Source of the DNA: Isochrysis galbana
Taxonomy: Eukaryota > Haptophyta > Isochrysidales > Isochrysidaceae
Assembly (NCBI GenBank): GCA_018136815.1
Contig: CM030931.1
Location: forward strand, 8,420,557-8,484,556
Length of the DNA: 64,000 nucleotides
Reading direction: 5' to 3'
Shown here: positions 1-11,800 of the stretch, one piece after another
Numbering within the stretch: the first letter of the stretch is position 1
Layout: every line of letters starts with the position of its first letter
Notes under the pieces: generated by a model
Databases searched by the model: none
Seen by the model: the letters and a program-made list of their open reading frames with translations, nothing else
Told to the model about the DNA's origin: nothing
Translations under genes and position numbers: made by a program

Positions 1-653
1 GCGACAATGGCCGCTGTATGCGTCAGCAGCCGTGGGGCCTCATCCGCCCGTGTCGCAAAGAGCCTGGAGTATCCTTGCAAGATGGTGACATTGGTCCCCA
101 TCCGGATAAGTGATTTTGTGTCCTCTCGCAAGAGTGACCACGGATCCGAGTGGCGCGATATCTGGGCCCACAGAACACGAGCCGAGCGCTCTTCCTTAGC
201 GATAAGGATCTCCATGGCCCGCATAGCTGCGCCCACCCATCCCTTTCGCACCGCGCCATGCTGGCCGAGCTTGCTCTTCAGACGGATGATGCGCGACTCG
301 GCGATGCCAGCTGCTCGCCGCAGCTGCGTCACTTCATGCTCGGTGGCGACTCGCTGAGCGGGGGTGAGGCGCGAATACTCAGCGAGGCGGACCTCCAGCC
401 CCGCGATCTCCTGCGAGCACCGCTCCACCTCCGCGCGCTGCTGCGAGACCCTCCAGCGGAGCGCAGCGATCCGCTTACGCTGAAAGCTCGGCTTCCATGC
501 GTGAGCAAATGGAAGGTTGTCCGCGAGCGAGGGTGTTGAGAGGCCGGGGATTGCCTCCGCCGCCTGCGGGAACAGCGCCCCGAGCACGCGCGCCCTCGCA
601 CTCGCGGCTGGAGGCGCGGCGGCGGCAGCGGCGGTGAGGAGAGCGGCGAGCAT
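1..653 (-). CDS. Secreted or organelle-targeted coiled-coil protein, 5' part (runs off window)
   Basis: The frame is open from an ATG at 653 down to the window edge (217 codons) with no stop, so only the N-terminal part is present. The first ~19 residues (MLAALLTAAAAAAPPAASA) look like a signal peptide or plastid-type leader. Residues ~60-120 are rich in Glu, Arg, Gln and Ala with heptad-like spacing (for example RAEVERCSQEIAGLEVRLAE), suggesting a coiled coil. After this comes a more mixed segment ending near TRADEAPRLLTHTAAIV. Codon third positions are strongly G/C, as in the other genes here. The sense strand upstream of the ATG (+ strand 690-830) is C/T-rich. I do not recognise a family. 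The start is chosen because it is the first ATG and gives a good leader. Confidence 0.6.
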   Translation of the reverse strand, partial: MLAALLTAAAAAAPPAASARARVLGALFPQAAEAIPGLSTPSLADNLPFAHAWKPSFQRKRIAALRWRVSQQRAEVERCSQEIAGLEVRLAEYSRLTPAQRVATEHEVTQLRRAAGIAESRIIRLKSKLGQHGAVRKGWVGAAMRAMEILIAKEERSARVLWAQISRHSDPWSLLREDTKSLIRMGTNVTILQGYSRLFATRADEAPRLLTHTAAIV

Positions 654-1464
654 CCGCCCGCGGCGGCGGCGGCGGCAGCGGCGGCGGGATGGAGGGGAAG
701 CCTGGAGAAGAGGGGGGGGAGGGGTACGAAGGGGTACGAAGAGCGGGAGAGAGGAGAGGAGGAGAAACTGGGGACGGAAGGAGAAGCAGAGAGAAGCTAG
801 ACTTGCCCGCCTCGCTCTCTCCTCCTGACTCTCCTCTAAGAGCTCTAGAGTAAATGAATGAATGATAAGGGATGAAGGCAACCTCCTCCCCCCCCCCCCC
901 CCCGGCACTCCAATCAAAAACAAAAATCCACCTCCCCGAGCGTTGCCGGAGGGCTCTAGGCCACTCCGTCGCGAGCGGCACTGACGGCTAGCGCGCTAGC
1001 GCGGTGCTGTGACCCCCCTCCCCGCATAGAGTCGGGTGAACGAGATTCTGGATTGCGATTGGCTCGGGAAACTCCATTTGGGATTTTGGATTTTGGATTG
1101 TGGTCGAACGGTGAACGGCGAACGGTGTTGTATTCAAGCCTTTAGGTCATGTTCCGTCGAATACGGGACAGACTCAGACCCGGACTCGGTTACTCGGTTG
1201 AGCAGGAAGCGCGGGGTTGGATGGGCGCGCTGAGCAAGCCGGACGCGCGTCGAACGAAGAGCCCGCCTCTCCCCCCTTTTTTCTCACCTCTCCCTCTCGC
1301 TCTCGCTCTCGTCAAGGACTGAGAGCTTGTCGAATCAAGCCGAAGCTTGATCGTGTCAAGTCTCATTTGGGGCACAATCTTGAGAGAGAGAGAGAGAGGG
1401 AGGGAGGGGAACGCGCTACATGACGACGGCGCACGTGACCACCTCACAAAACTCAATCTACTAA

Positions 1465-1564
1465 NNNNNNNNNNNNNNNNNNNNNNNNNNNNNNNNNNNN
1501 NNNNNNNNNNNNNNNNNNNNNNNNNNNNNNNNNNNNNNNNNNNNNNNNNNNNNNNNNNNNNNNN
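1465..1564. other. Assembly gap of 100 N
   Basis: This is a run of exactly 100 N. The same length recurs at the other two gaps, so it is a scaffolding placeholder rather than a measured distance. Confidence 0.95.
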
Positions 1565-1776
1565 TGAGTTCTTTTTGTTTTTGTTTGTCTTTGTCTTGTT
1601 GGGAGGCGTGGAGGAGAGAGAGCACCTCTGAGAAGGTGGAGGTGGGTGCGTGGGGGAGCGTGGCGGAAGGCTCGTCTAGAGCGAGCTGCGCGTGCACGGT
1701 GGCACTCATCGGCCGGGCAGGAAGAGGGAGAGCGAGAGGGAGAGGAACGGGGGTGAAGGGGGGGAGACGCTGGGCG

Positions 1777-1780
<4 letters not shown>

Positions 1781-1824
<44 letters not shown>
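1781..1824. repeat. (AG)22 microsatellite
   Basis: A perfect AG dinucleotide tract. Confidence 0.95.
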
Positions 1825-1826
<2 letters not shown>

Positions 1827-2216
1827 GAGAGGGGGGCGTATCCAGGGGAGGGCATTGTGCCATGAGAGAAGAAACGCCGCTCGAGAGAGGGAACAGAGAC
1901 GCGAGGAGAAACAGGATAATGCTTGATTCCGGGAAGAGGACATTAACAGCATCGCCTGTTTTTTTCTGTTCCACTGAGTCCCTCCTTCCCCCCTCCCCAT
2001 CTCCCCGGGGCGAGAACAGATCACACACACATAATTCATCGAGATTTCTCTCCCAGAGTACAAAAAAGACGGGAGGAGAGAGTTTACGTGAGAGAGAGGG
2101 TTCTCAGCAGAACGATAGAGAGAAGAGAATCCTCATTTCTCTCTCCTGTCCAAACAAGCTTTTTAGAGCAGACAGAGGGCGGCGGGGGGCAGACAGAAAA
2201 AGAGAGTGAAGAGAGA

Positions 2217-2231
2217 GAAGAGAGAGAGAGA

Positions 2232-2271
<40 letters not shown>
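2217..2271. repeat. (GA)n microsatellite
   Basis: A GA tract with one GGGA interruption. It is followed at 2309-2360 by C-rich and CT-rich runs on the same strand. Confidence 0.9.
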
Positions 2272-2273
<2 letters not shown>

Positions 2274-2418
2274 AAACGAACAACGGACGAGAGACCGAAC
2301 GCTTCCCCTCCCCCCCCCCCGCCCCCTCTCCCTCTCTCTCTCTCCCCCCCCCCCCCTCTCTTTCTTCTTCTAGACCCTGTCCTTTCACCTCACTTTCCAT
2401 CCTGCGGAACCCCCCCCC

Positions 2419-2567
<149 letters not shown>

Positions 2568-2721
2568 CTGGCGGAGGAGAAGAGGCGAAGAAACGGCGGC
2601 TTCCCCCATTTCCATACGGCGAATTCTAAGGTTAGCATCTGCAGCGAATTATACAATTATACTACAAGGCTGGGAGCTGGGAATGGTATTCCTAGTTGTT
2701 CGTTGTTCCGTCATACCGTCT

Positions 2722-2929
2722 TTCATCTGATATCATATGATACTCACTCCATACATCTACACTTGTAAAACCCACTATTATGATAAAAATCTACTTCTAC
2801 GCTTACTCTTACTCATGAAACTGAGTATGACGTCATTCATCTGATATCATATGATACTCACTCCATACATCTACACTTGTAAAACCCACTATTATGATAA
2901 AAATCTACTTATACGCTTACTCTTACTCA
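2722..2929 (+). repeat. Tandem direct repeat, two 94-bp copies at a 114-bp period
   Basis: The copies at 2722-2815 and 2836-2929 both start TTCATCTGATATCATATGAT and differ at very few positions. About 20 bp separate them. The repeat is AT-rich compared with its surroundings. Confidence 0.85.
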
Positions 2930-3689
2930 GAATCGGATGCTCCTCGATTACCATTTCAAGCAGCTCCCACGGTAGCGCCATAGCACCCCTGGAGCGTCTG
3001 CACCCTAGATGGGAAATACGTATTTACCCTATTTGCCTAGAGGCCAAATACATATGTAGTAGCGAGGCTATATTTGAAGCGCGTCCTGGGTTGTAGGCCT
3101 CGAATGTATTTGAAATGTATTTGGCCGGAGGCCGGAGGTCAAATACATATGTATTTGTGGCTGTATTTGGAGGAGGGAACTTGGCTCCGGCCAAAGTTTC
3201 GATCCAAAACCACCCATATGTCGATTCGAAATTTCGATGAGGTTGGAGCAAATTTCGAGCTTCGAGGGGTCTAATTTCGGCCTAATTTCGAATTGGAATT
3301 TGCTTAAGCGTCGCCGCGGCGGGCCCCGATGCGTTGCCGCGCGGCCGCATCCCCGGTCTCGGATGCTGTATGGAGACCAACCTCCTGCGACGAGCTTGGG
3401 GGGTCGGAGGGATGCCCTGAGCCCTCAAGGGCGTCATCATCATCATCCTCATTCATCCTCGTGGTTGTCGGTTTTGCGCTTGCGCTTGGATGCCCGGAAG
3501 CGCGCCAAGGCGCGGCGCGCGGCCCCGGGCGGGGGGGGGGGGGGGGGAGCGGGGAGCGGGCTGGGGGGGGCTTATTTCGCTTTGTCAGCGCCATATCGAC
3601 CTTTATTTCGGTAAAAAGTTTTGATTGCGATTGGGCCCCCTTATTTCGAAAAAAAATTCTCGAAACTCTGGCCGGAGCCAAGCGAGGGA

Positions 3690-3860
3690 ACGGAGTGGGG
3701 GGTGAAGGAGTGAAGGAGGAGGAGGGGGGGATGGCGAGGGAGGGGGTGGCGAGGGAGGGGATGGCGAGGGAGGTGGCGGCGAGGGAGGGGGTGGTGAGTG
3801 AGGGGGGGGAGAGGGTGGACTGGAGGAGGAGACGGAGGGGGTGAAGAGGGAGGAGGAGAC
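3690..3860. repeat. GGCGAGGGAGGGG minisatellite
   Basis: A purine-rich degenerate tandem array with units around GGCGAGGGAGGGGGT. In antisense it reads as Pro/Leu/His repeats, which I take as a by-product. Confidence 0.7.
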
Positions 3861-3981
3861 GATGGTACGGAGGAGGGAACGGAGGGGGGGGGTGAAGGAG
3901 GCCACGTTATAGTTATAGCAAGGTCGCGGCTCCAATAGAAGTTAAAGAGAGGAGCCTTGGCGGCGGCGGCGGCGCGCGGCG

Positions 3982-4599
3982 ATGGCGTCGGCGCTCTTCT
4001 CTCAGCTCGAGCCTCTCTGCGCTCGCGCTGAGGCAGGGACGATCGTGGCGGTGTGTGAGAGCGCGGAGCTGGAGCTGGCACACGAGTTGCTCTCGTCCCA
4101 AGACTCGGCCACCCTCTATAAGCTGCAGATGCTGGGCTACCTGCTGGACGGGCAGATGGAGGCAGCGAGGTTCCTCTGGAAGAGGCTTCCTCCCTCTCTG
4201 CGCGAGGAGCCGGAGCTCGCGGCGCTGTGGGGGGGGGTGGGCAAGGCGAGCTGGGCGCGCAACACGCCCGCCGCACTCAAAGCCCTCGCCGCACGCGCGT
4301 GGGCGCCGCCGCTCCTGCCGGAGCTTGTCGAGGCGCTCAAGCACCGGTTGAGGGAGGAAGAATGGAACACCGTTGGCAACGCCTTCTCGGTGATCCGGCC
4401 GGAAACGCTGGCCGGTAGACTGGGGATGCCCCTAGCCGACGCCAAGGCTGCCGCGGCGGCTCGCGGCTGGCAGCTCGGGGACGATGGATGCATCCACCCC
4501 AAGAAGCCGGCACCCTTGCCCGGTCCTATGCCCGGTGCGGATACGCTCCGCCAACTCACCCAGTATGTTGCTCACCTGACAGCCGATGCCGGCGTTTGA
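3982..4599 (+). CDS. CSN8: COP9 signalosome subunit 8-like protein (CSN8/PSD8/eIF3K family)
   Basis: This single-exon ORF of 205 residues begins at an ATG in a purine-rich context (gcgATGg). Length and layout fit CSN8, the small subunit of the COP9 signalosome, which removes Nedd8 from cullins in the cytosol and nucleus. Helical Ala/Leu/Glu-rich sequence fills residues 1-150 (ELAHELLSSQ near 31-40; YLLDGQMEAARFLWKRLP near 53-70). This matches the helical-repeat half of the CSN8_PSD8_EIF3K domain. Residues 125-165 (REEEWNTVGNAFSVI, then GMPLADAKAAAAARGWQ) fit the winged-helix half. The tail is Pro/Gly-rich. eIF3K or proteasome subunit 12-like proteins share the fold, but the size favours CSN8. 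Assigned from pattern recognition only. Confidence 0.75.
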   Translation: MASALFSQLEPLCARAEAGTIVAVCESAELELAHELLSSQDSATLYKLQMLGYLLDGQMEAARFLWKRLPPSLREEPELAALWGGVGKASWARNTPAALKALAARAWAPPLLPELVEALKHRLREEEWNTVGNAFSVIRPETLAGRLGMPLADAKAAAAARGWQLGDDGCIHPKKPAPLPGPMPGADTLRQLTQYVAHLTADAGV

Positions 4600-6258
4600 A
4601 GGTGAAGGCCCCGTGTGATTTGTGAAGCGGACACGACTTCTATTACTCGACTTGTCTCGCGAACTGTAGTGTTTCGGCAGGTAGAGGGAGCATGTACATT
4701 GTATATGCTCTGAACGGCAAACGCTTGATTGTAGGAGGGCTGCTATCCTGCAGACTCGTCAGGAAGCTCAGGAATCACCGCGACCACACTCAGTGCGTTC
4801 GGAGGGTGGTTTTCTGAACGAAGAGGAGAATTTCAAGCACGCATCTACTTGCCAACCTGCCCAAGCACCTGAGCGGTGTTGAGGGCAGGCGGTGACAGTC
4901 TTTGCCAGTCTAAGAGATCTGAGGATTCGTACGTGATGACAAACAGGGTTGCTGCCTTCCGCCCTATCGCCAGCCGAAACTTGTTGCTCGCATCGTAGAG
5001 CTTGCATCTCACAGCTCGCATCCGACTGACTACTCCTTGAATCCTCGCATATGATGGCAACGAGTCACGTTGCAGCTGAGCAGCTCGCAACTTGAGGCTG
5101 CCCATCATTACATGCTTCTAGCGGCTGCCAAACATGACCAGCTGCGACAGTAAGGCAGCGACTGCACTACAGATGCTGGATGACCTACTCACCGCGGCAT
5201 GCCAGATAGCGCCATCAGGCTACAAGTCTGGCTGGCTGAATCTGCGAAACTACTTGCAATCTACGCAAGTGCGTGCACGCGTCTAGCGTGTTGTTGTTGT
5301 TGATGACGTGGTGGTGATTATAGTTTTGTGTGCCAATGCTCGATGTGTATGTGTAATACTAAAAAAAATTTTTAATATTCTCGCCTCACGCGTGGCCTAG
5401 TAACCTGTTATGCTACCACACCTTCACTCCTCTCCTACCCTTCAACAACCTGCCTTGCGGCGCCTCCCCTCGTGCACTACTATAAGTATAAGGGGCTCGG
5501 GTCGTCATGTGCTGGGTGGTTGGATATGGCGGGCTGCCCCGGTCCTTTGCGGTGAGATCCTCACCTCCCTCCTGTTCCGCGAAGTGGCCGCCCAAACCCC
5601 ACGCTCCAACCCCAAACCACAAACCAGGCCCATGGTAGTGCACCTGGGCCGCACCCCAGAAAGCCCAAAGAAGAAGGAATGAAGGGGGGAAGGGGAGGAG
5701 GTAGAGGGTGGAGGGAAGGGAGCTAAAGGCGTTGGCAGCGGGGCATAAATAGTTAATAGGTACCGGACGAATACTAGGTGTGTAGCCTTGAATCTTCAAC
5801 TTTTTTTGGACTTGCCAACCCCTGCGGCTGCCCTAAATAACCATCGCCTAGCGGCGCGCCCCACTGCGCGTTTAGGCTAAGTGGAATGGGCTCTCAATGG
5901 CATATACATTAACATAGCGCGACGGCGCCTCGTTGAGTCGCGCTATTGCGACCTTGTGGAGAGCCGATTGCGTCGTTGCAAAAACCCTTGAGTATGCCGC
6001 GTTTACATCGTGCTCATTTGTGCATGCATAGCTGCAAATTGTAAAGTGGCCAGGAGCCAATACCGCAAACCCACCATTGCCAATCATTTCATTGCATGAT
6101 TAGAGAGCGTACACGATGCAAGAAGAAATCCGAAGAACAGCTTGGAGCTGGCAGTTCTTGAGTTGTTGGTGGGGAAAATTTAGCATTACGAATGATAATT
6201 CCGGAAATGTGGGATACGCCTCGGACCTCCGAAATACGGATAGACCACTTGTATACTA
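4600..6258. other. Intergenic stretch, one weak ORF
   Basis: The only frame I would keep as a possibility is on the minus strand at 4845-5108 (87 aa, starting MMGSLKLRAAQLQRDSLPSY). It has balanced composition and a plausible ATG but no family I recognise. The remainder (5110-6258) is unremarkable non-repetitive DNA. Confidence 0.4.
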
Positions 6259-8534
6259 TCATTGAACATGAAGTTGAGTGCTGACGGGTTCAGTGAGCAC
6301 GTCCCGTATAGTACAGCGTGTTGAATGAGAGACTCCGATCGCGTCCAGATATGCGTCGAGTGAACCATAGCTGTTGGCGGGCGCGGTAGGTACGGATAGC
6401 GGTAATGAACACTTCCGATTCTTTCCATGCCGAGTCACATCAGACGATCTCGTGAATTTAATGTGGTGATTCCCATGCACTATGTGGTGTAAGCTCACCT
6501 TCCCTCGATCGATTGCCACACTTCCCGAATGCTTTCCTCCGTGGCACAACACCATTTCGATAGGTCAAGCCGAGAGACAAGACGCTGGGGGAGCACAGTG
6601 GCCTGAGGCATATTGTGCGTAGGAAGGCGAAAGTGGAGACTGCGGGCTTTCTCCTGGGCTAGGAGCCCAGTGGCGGGCTCGGGGGAACGCGCGATTGCAG
6701 CATGGTCCATCATCAACAGAGAGCGGTAGCAAGGGCATTGGAGTGCGTGCACCTGAGCTGCAAGTCCTTCCTCGCTAGATGCCCACGCATTGGTCCTCGC
6801 ATACTCAACTGCCACCTGAAAGACAGGGTCATTGGCGGATCACAGTCCACCGTCAGTCGTGTGGATGGAATGCTCGACGCCAAGGGCAGATGCACAGTCT
6901 TCGAGCGCTTCAACCGCCGGCCTGGGCACCTCGTTACGGTCGGCGCCGCAGATGTGGAGAATGAGGGAGATGATGATGCCGGTGCGATCCTTCCCGTAAG
7001 TACAATGTACAAGGACAGGAGCACGTGCAAGCCCATCGGCGAGCACTTCCAAGGCCTTAGCGGAAAAAGCGGGACGCTTGCGACTTCAGAACGACGAGGT
7101 TGGTGCGTCGCGTCACAGTGCACAGTGCCATACAAACAACATTGCTTTGGGACGAGCACTCACCTTCCGGACTTGAGATGACCGGCGGGTAAGTATCCAA
7201 AAATAGACATCCGACAGCGAGACCTCCGAGAGCAACTCCACTACCCTATTATCGTAGGCAGCATGCACTCGACGTTGAGCCTCGAGTACTGCCGATTTCG
7301 TCCGTGCCGCCCTACGCCGTGCAGTCGCCACCACTACAGACAGAGTCAGAAAAGCCCGCTGGCCGAAGGACAAGTCCCAGATTGCTGGCGTAGCTGTGGT
7401 TCCGGAGAGCGTCCACCGTCCACTGCTGCGGCCGTTGCCAAGCGATATCAGAGAAAAGTAGGATTCAGCAAAACTCAAATCGTCTTGCTCCTGGTAACTA
7501 TCCTTATCACAATCGCTGGTAGGCAGCAGTTGGCGAGGGAATGACCTCAGAATGCGCAAGGCACACAGAGAGAGTGCGGCTCTAGGGGAGCAAAGGACGC
7601 GCCGCAGAACACCTGCCATCGGGAAAGCATGCACGTGTGAGTGCGGCATAGTGAGGCTTGGTGATCGTCTTGAGGATCGGTGCGCCCGGCTCAGAACTCG
7701 CTCATCAAGACGGTATCGATCTTTGCTGAGGTGCAAAGAGAATACCGTTTCGAACGAGAGCCGAGTCCATGATGTTGACGTTGATGGTCATGTCGTGAAG
7801 TGGCCGTTCGCCCGAGTCTGCGCGCGCCTGTGTGTGGCAACCCGAGCACTGGGGCGTGAACTAATCTGTGTGAGCCCTTCACAAGAGCATTCCAAAAAGA
7901 AGCGTGCAATGCGCGTAGCTGTGTGGAATGGCTGTTTCGAGGAGCACCTCGTGCGCTGAACGCAGATCGACAACGGTCTGAACGCCCAAATCGTGCACAA
8001 GGTGTTCCACAATACTTTGGGGCGTGGCGGCAGGTGAGCCAGAGCGGAAGAGTACACCGCGTCGCACACATCTCGCGCCGCCCTCGCACGGGATGCCGCC
8101 AACGTCACCTGCGAGGTCAGGATAGGAATAACCTCAGAGAAGGGGAATCATCGTTGCATCCGTTAGGGTGCGTGCGTTGTAAGTCCCCGATCACCTCGAC
8201 TCTGTTCCCTGAGGCTCCTCCCTAGCTCCACCTCGTTGGGGCTCCCACAGGGATATTGCAAAGGGAGGGTAGGATGATAGTGTGTGTTGAGTGAGCAAGG
8301 CAAGAGAGATGCTCGAGCAGGTTGGGCGGGCTTCTTGCTATGCTAGCCCTTGAGGGCCTCACAAGGGCACCATGCGGGTGGTATGGCCTGATTTCTTCAG
8401 AGATGTGGAGCTCGCCTCCTCTTCACTGGAGCAAAGGATAGGGAGAAGAAGAGAGGAGATAGAGGAGATAGGGGAGAAGAAGGAAGGGGGGGGGGGGGGG
8501 GGGGGGGAGAGGGAGGGGAGGGGGGGGGGGGGGG

Positions 8535-8579
<45 letters not shown>

Positions 8580-8761
8580 CCGGGGGTGAGGGCAAGAGGG
8601 GAAGGAGGGCGAGGCTGTTGGGAGGGGGGGGCGCGGGCGGGAGGGAGGCATTGCGATGCGCGCGGGCTCTCACGGAAGTTTGGCACTCCAAGCAGCGCGC
8701 TCAGCGGCGGCGGCGCGGCGGGAAGACCGAGGACGCCTGCTGCGCCGACGGCGAAGAGCAT
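6259..8761 (-). CDS. Secreted Tyr/Ser protein-phosphatase-like protein, eight exons
   Basis: Exons by GT-AG junction: 8761-8674, 8108-7948, 7827-7746, 7612-7164, 7055-6930, 6815-6753, 6584-6499, 6370-6259. All phases agree and sum to 389 codons including stop. Exon 1 gives a hydrophobic leader (MLFAVGAAGVLGLPAAPPP) and ends at VPNF-R; exon 2 resumes with DVGG, rebuilding the N-F-R-D-x-G-G opening of the Y_phosphatase3 family (PF13350). The family's FRSG and DLRS motifs follow (DLRS near residues 77-80). The catalytic P-loop HCTYGKDRTG has Cys278 and Arg284 in C-x5-R spacing. The end (YGSLDAYLDAIGVS) also fits. It should hydrolyse phosphotyrosine/serine or phosphoinositides in the secretory route. 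Intron 1 (565 nt) holds poly-G and (GA)n. The 6752-6585 intron is in frame and could be retained. Confidence 0.8.
8486..8577. repeat. Poly-G and (GA)n tract inside intron 1 of the phosphatase gene
   Basis: G runs at 8486-8507 and 8521-8537 are followed by a GA tract at 8538-8577. On the sense strand of the host gene these read as CT and C runs. Confidence 0.9.
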
Positions 8762-8929
8762 CGCGCACTGCTTCTCTGCCCCCCCTCCCTCCCTCTTTTC
8801 TCCCTCCTCCTACTATTTCTCTAATCTCCCTCTCTCTATTCTCTCTCTCTCTTCCTCTCCGCCCCCTCCCCCCCCCCCCTCTTTCTCCCTCTCTCTCCCC
8901 CAAACAATATAGAGCAGAGTGCTATTTTT

Positions 8930-9050
8930 GTTACCTCCCAGGAGCCAAACGCCCCCCGTTAGCTATCGGGGGCCCCCGACCGATATAATGTTAGCCATCG
9001 GGGGTCCCGATCGCTGTCGGGATTTTTTTCTCCCGATCACCAACAGCCTG
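8930..9050 (+). repeat. Dispersed palindrome-rich repeat, copy 1
   Basis: Contains several short inverted blocks of the type TAGCTATCGGGGGCCCCCGA and CCGATCGCTGTCGGGA. It matches, in reverse complement, a segment at about 41636-41810, including the flanks GGAGCCAA(A)CGCCCCCCG and CCCGATC(A/G)CCAACAGCC. It lies about 170 bp upstream of the phosphatase start, outside the gene. Confidence 0.7.
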
Positions 9051-9683
9051 TAAAACAGGGCGTTTTAACTACTAATATGGTGGGGTGGGGTGGGGGGGGG
9101 GGTTGACATTTTTTGACCATTCTTCAGGGGGTTTGGGTTTGGGAGACCTTGTCAGAGCAAGGAGCAAGGCTGATCTCACTCTTGGCATAGATGGGGTAAC
9201 AGCTTATCAGCTCTCAAGGTTATGGAGCTATCACTAATATCAGCACTAATATCAGCTCTCATGAGAGTTGTCCCAACCAACAACAAAACTCCCCTGTGCG
9301 CGCACGCATGTGTTGATTTACGCTCTCCACAATCCACACACAAACTCTCTCTCTCTCCTCTAGCGTTAGCATAGATTGGTACTACTAGTTGGTTGGGTGA
9401 ACCTAATAACGCATATGCTTAGGGATTGAGGATAGACGATAGAGCGTAGCAGCCAAGCAGCCGACCGACGGAGGCTACTACGTATGTATATGTATGCTGA
9501 AGTATCGATGTTGATGGAGGGGGGGGCGGCGACGATTCTAATAGTAAAAGGAGTCATAGTAGTAGATCAGCCCCTTTAAGATTAGTCTAGCAGCCGACAA
9601 CTAATATCAGTGATTTGGCAGTTTGGAGCTATTACTCTTATTGAGAGCTCATAACAGTACTCTTACCCCATCTAAGACTCTTG
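9051..9683. other. Intergenic, nothing recognised
   Basis: Contains a short G run at 9088-9102 and several dispersed ACTAATATCAG / TAACAGCTTATCAGCTCTC words. No coding signal. Confidence 0.5.
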
Positions 9684-10198
9684 GAGATTGCCTGCGAGGG
9701 CGCGCCGGCAGCTAGCGCGGAATGCGGTTCTTGCGGGGAGCTCATGGAGCTTTCCTCGGGGATGACTAACTACGGGCATGGTGATCGACGCACGACGCAC
9801 GACGCACGACGCACGACGCACGGAGAGCGCGGAAGTGCGGAAGGAGGCTTGTGGGAGGTGGCGGCAGGCGACTGGGGGTGGCTCAGGCGCGTGCTTGGCT
9901 TGTATTGACTCGTTGGACTCGGGGTATAGACTCGGGAACTCGGGGGGACTCGCTTGGGAACACGGTGGGACTCGACGAAGTTGCTGCAAAATCACTTACG
10001 AAAAAAACAAAACCCAACGACCTTGGGCTCAGAAAACCAACGTAAACACTCCGGAATCATACGATAAACAAGCCCTCTATCTTTCGAAAATTTTGTCAGA
10101 AGACTCCCGTTTTTTCTGCTGATCTCCCATACCAAAACCTATAGGGAGCTTATTTAGGCGCTAGATGCCGGCGCGCCCTCGCCCTCGCAAGCAATCTC
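9684..10198. mobile_element. 515-bp element bounded by imperfect terminal inverted repeats
   Basis: The left end (9684-9718, GAGATTGCCTGCGAGGGCGC...) and the reverse complement of the right end (10158-10198) align over about 35 bp; the right arm has one extra GAGGGC unit. The interior carries a CGACGCA heptamer array at about 9784-9822. On the minus strand at about 10070-10165 there is a copy of the repeat also seen at 25433 and 50898. The left part also resembles 21940-22305 (CGGC(A/G)GCTAGCGCGG and a shared GTAA-ACTCCGGAA-CATACG block). No ORF and no clear target-site duplication, so this is probably a non-autonomous element. Confidence 0.55.
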
Positions 10199-10813
10199 AA
10201 AATCAAAAAGTGAGCTCAGCCAGTATGCTCTGAGACTTGGGTGTCGCACATTCGCGAGCCTCTGCAGGCTATTTCGCTATTTTCCGCTCTACCGTTATAA
10301 CCACGATGGTAAGTCATCAATCTTCGTTCTTATGTCTATCTCTACGTCTACGACGTCTCCAAGCTTCTATCAATCACTACACTTCATTCAATGTTGGTCT
10401 ACCATTATACCCACGTGGCCAAGCAGCTTCTATAGGCTTCTTTCTACTCGGAATATGAATATGCTCTAGCTCTGGACTGATCACCCAGGCATGGAGATCA
10501 AGGGAGTAGTAAGCACGTGTCGATGAAGACCAAGGAAGTAGCGAGCATCTTGCTGGCTAAAGTACACCCTCAAGAACCTCAAGCGTCTAGACTCTGTAAG
10601 TCTAACACCTCTGTAAGCTTCTAGACTTTTTAAGTCTACCAGCTACTCCATGGCTAAGCTACGAAAAGCTATAGGTAAAGTGCACGCCGCTGTGCTCGCG
10701 TTGAGACGTTATTCGCCGGTGAATCTTGTAGGATCTTCACTAAGCATGGATGAATCCCTTTCGCGCCTTTTCTGTGTGCAATCCTTCTCTAGGTAGTCGA
10801 AGGCCGAACGCTA

Positions 10814-11800
10814 GTGCCAGTGTCCCAGCTGTTGGACCAGGCCCGAATTAGCCTAGCCGAGAGGCCCGAGTTGAGCTCGACTGAACCGCGGCTGTGCGAC
10901 CCAAAGACGCTTGATGACCGGGCCAGAACGGCTATCGAAGAAGAGGATGAAGCACGGCTGCAGGGCGGTTGCCCTTCTACCGCCGACGGCCTCCCTTTGG
11001 TCGTCCTTGAGACCACGCTTGATACCGAAGTCATTACGAGTACATTCGAGCCGTGGACGCTACCATGCGCGCCGCGAGTACCTATTGACACCTCACCTCG
11101 TACGGTGCGCAAGCGTAGAGGTCGGTGGCAAGTTTACGACGCTATGCCAACGGATGGCCCGCCGAGATGGGTGGGGGTCAAACCTGAGACGGCAGCAGAG
11201 ATACAAGCTCAAGCTGCTATACGAGACGGAGCACGACAGGGAGCGTTCGACGCGCTGGCCGATGAGGCCGAGACGGAAGGCAGCAACTCGGTAATAGAGG
11301 CTGACTCGTCTACTATCACTCCGAGCGGCGCCGTGCGAGACCTCGACGCGGCCGAGCGTGCTACCCCTTCGGAACGCCCCTTAACAGCGCATCAAATTCA
11401 AATTAACATCGCCCGAGAGTGGGAGAAGATGCAAAAACAACCACGCCACCCGTTCGACCGTCGAGGACTAGGCTACCGCGACGACGACAGCCCTACCTTT
11501 CATACTCAGGCCGAACTCGCCGCGTGCGTAACACCGTCGTCTGAGCCATCTTCAGCTGAGAGACACTGGTCAGTCACAGAGATCGAGTTGCTCGCCGCTC
11601 TTGAGTCGATTCGAAATTGGAGACCATACCTTTGGGGTCGTTCGTTCATTCTCGTCGTTGATCACTCCGCCCTGCGCTGGCTTCATAAGATGAAAGACCA
11701 ATCCAGTGGAGGTCCTGCTTCGCGACTAGTGCGTTGGTCGCTAAAACTGGCCGAATATCGTTTCGATATCGAACACAAGCCCGGCCCTTGTTTATGTTAG
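10814..11800 (+). pseudogene. Ty3/gypsy-type retrotransposon fragment with RNase H domain
   Basis: The C-terminal third is the reverse-transcriptase-linked RNase H of LTR retrotransposons: HWSVTEIELLAALESIRNWR, then FILVVDHSALRWLH, RLVRWSLKLAEYRF and IEHKPG. The frame stops directly after KPG, where an intact element would continue to an ADALSR-type motif and the integrase. Upstream is an acidic, poorly conserved region without an RT YxDD motif, so sequence resembling the region before RT is joined directly to RNase H. The listed start is a GTG; no ATG or LTR was identified. Read as an internally deleted, inactive relic. Confidence 0.7.

Noticed and set aside
1453-2063. Two minus-strand ORFs of about 190-200 codons around the first gap
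   Set aside because: They read through 100 N and a (CT)n tract; the continuity is artificial.
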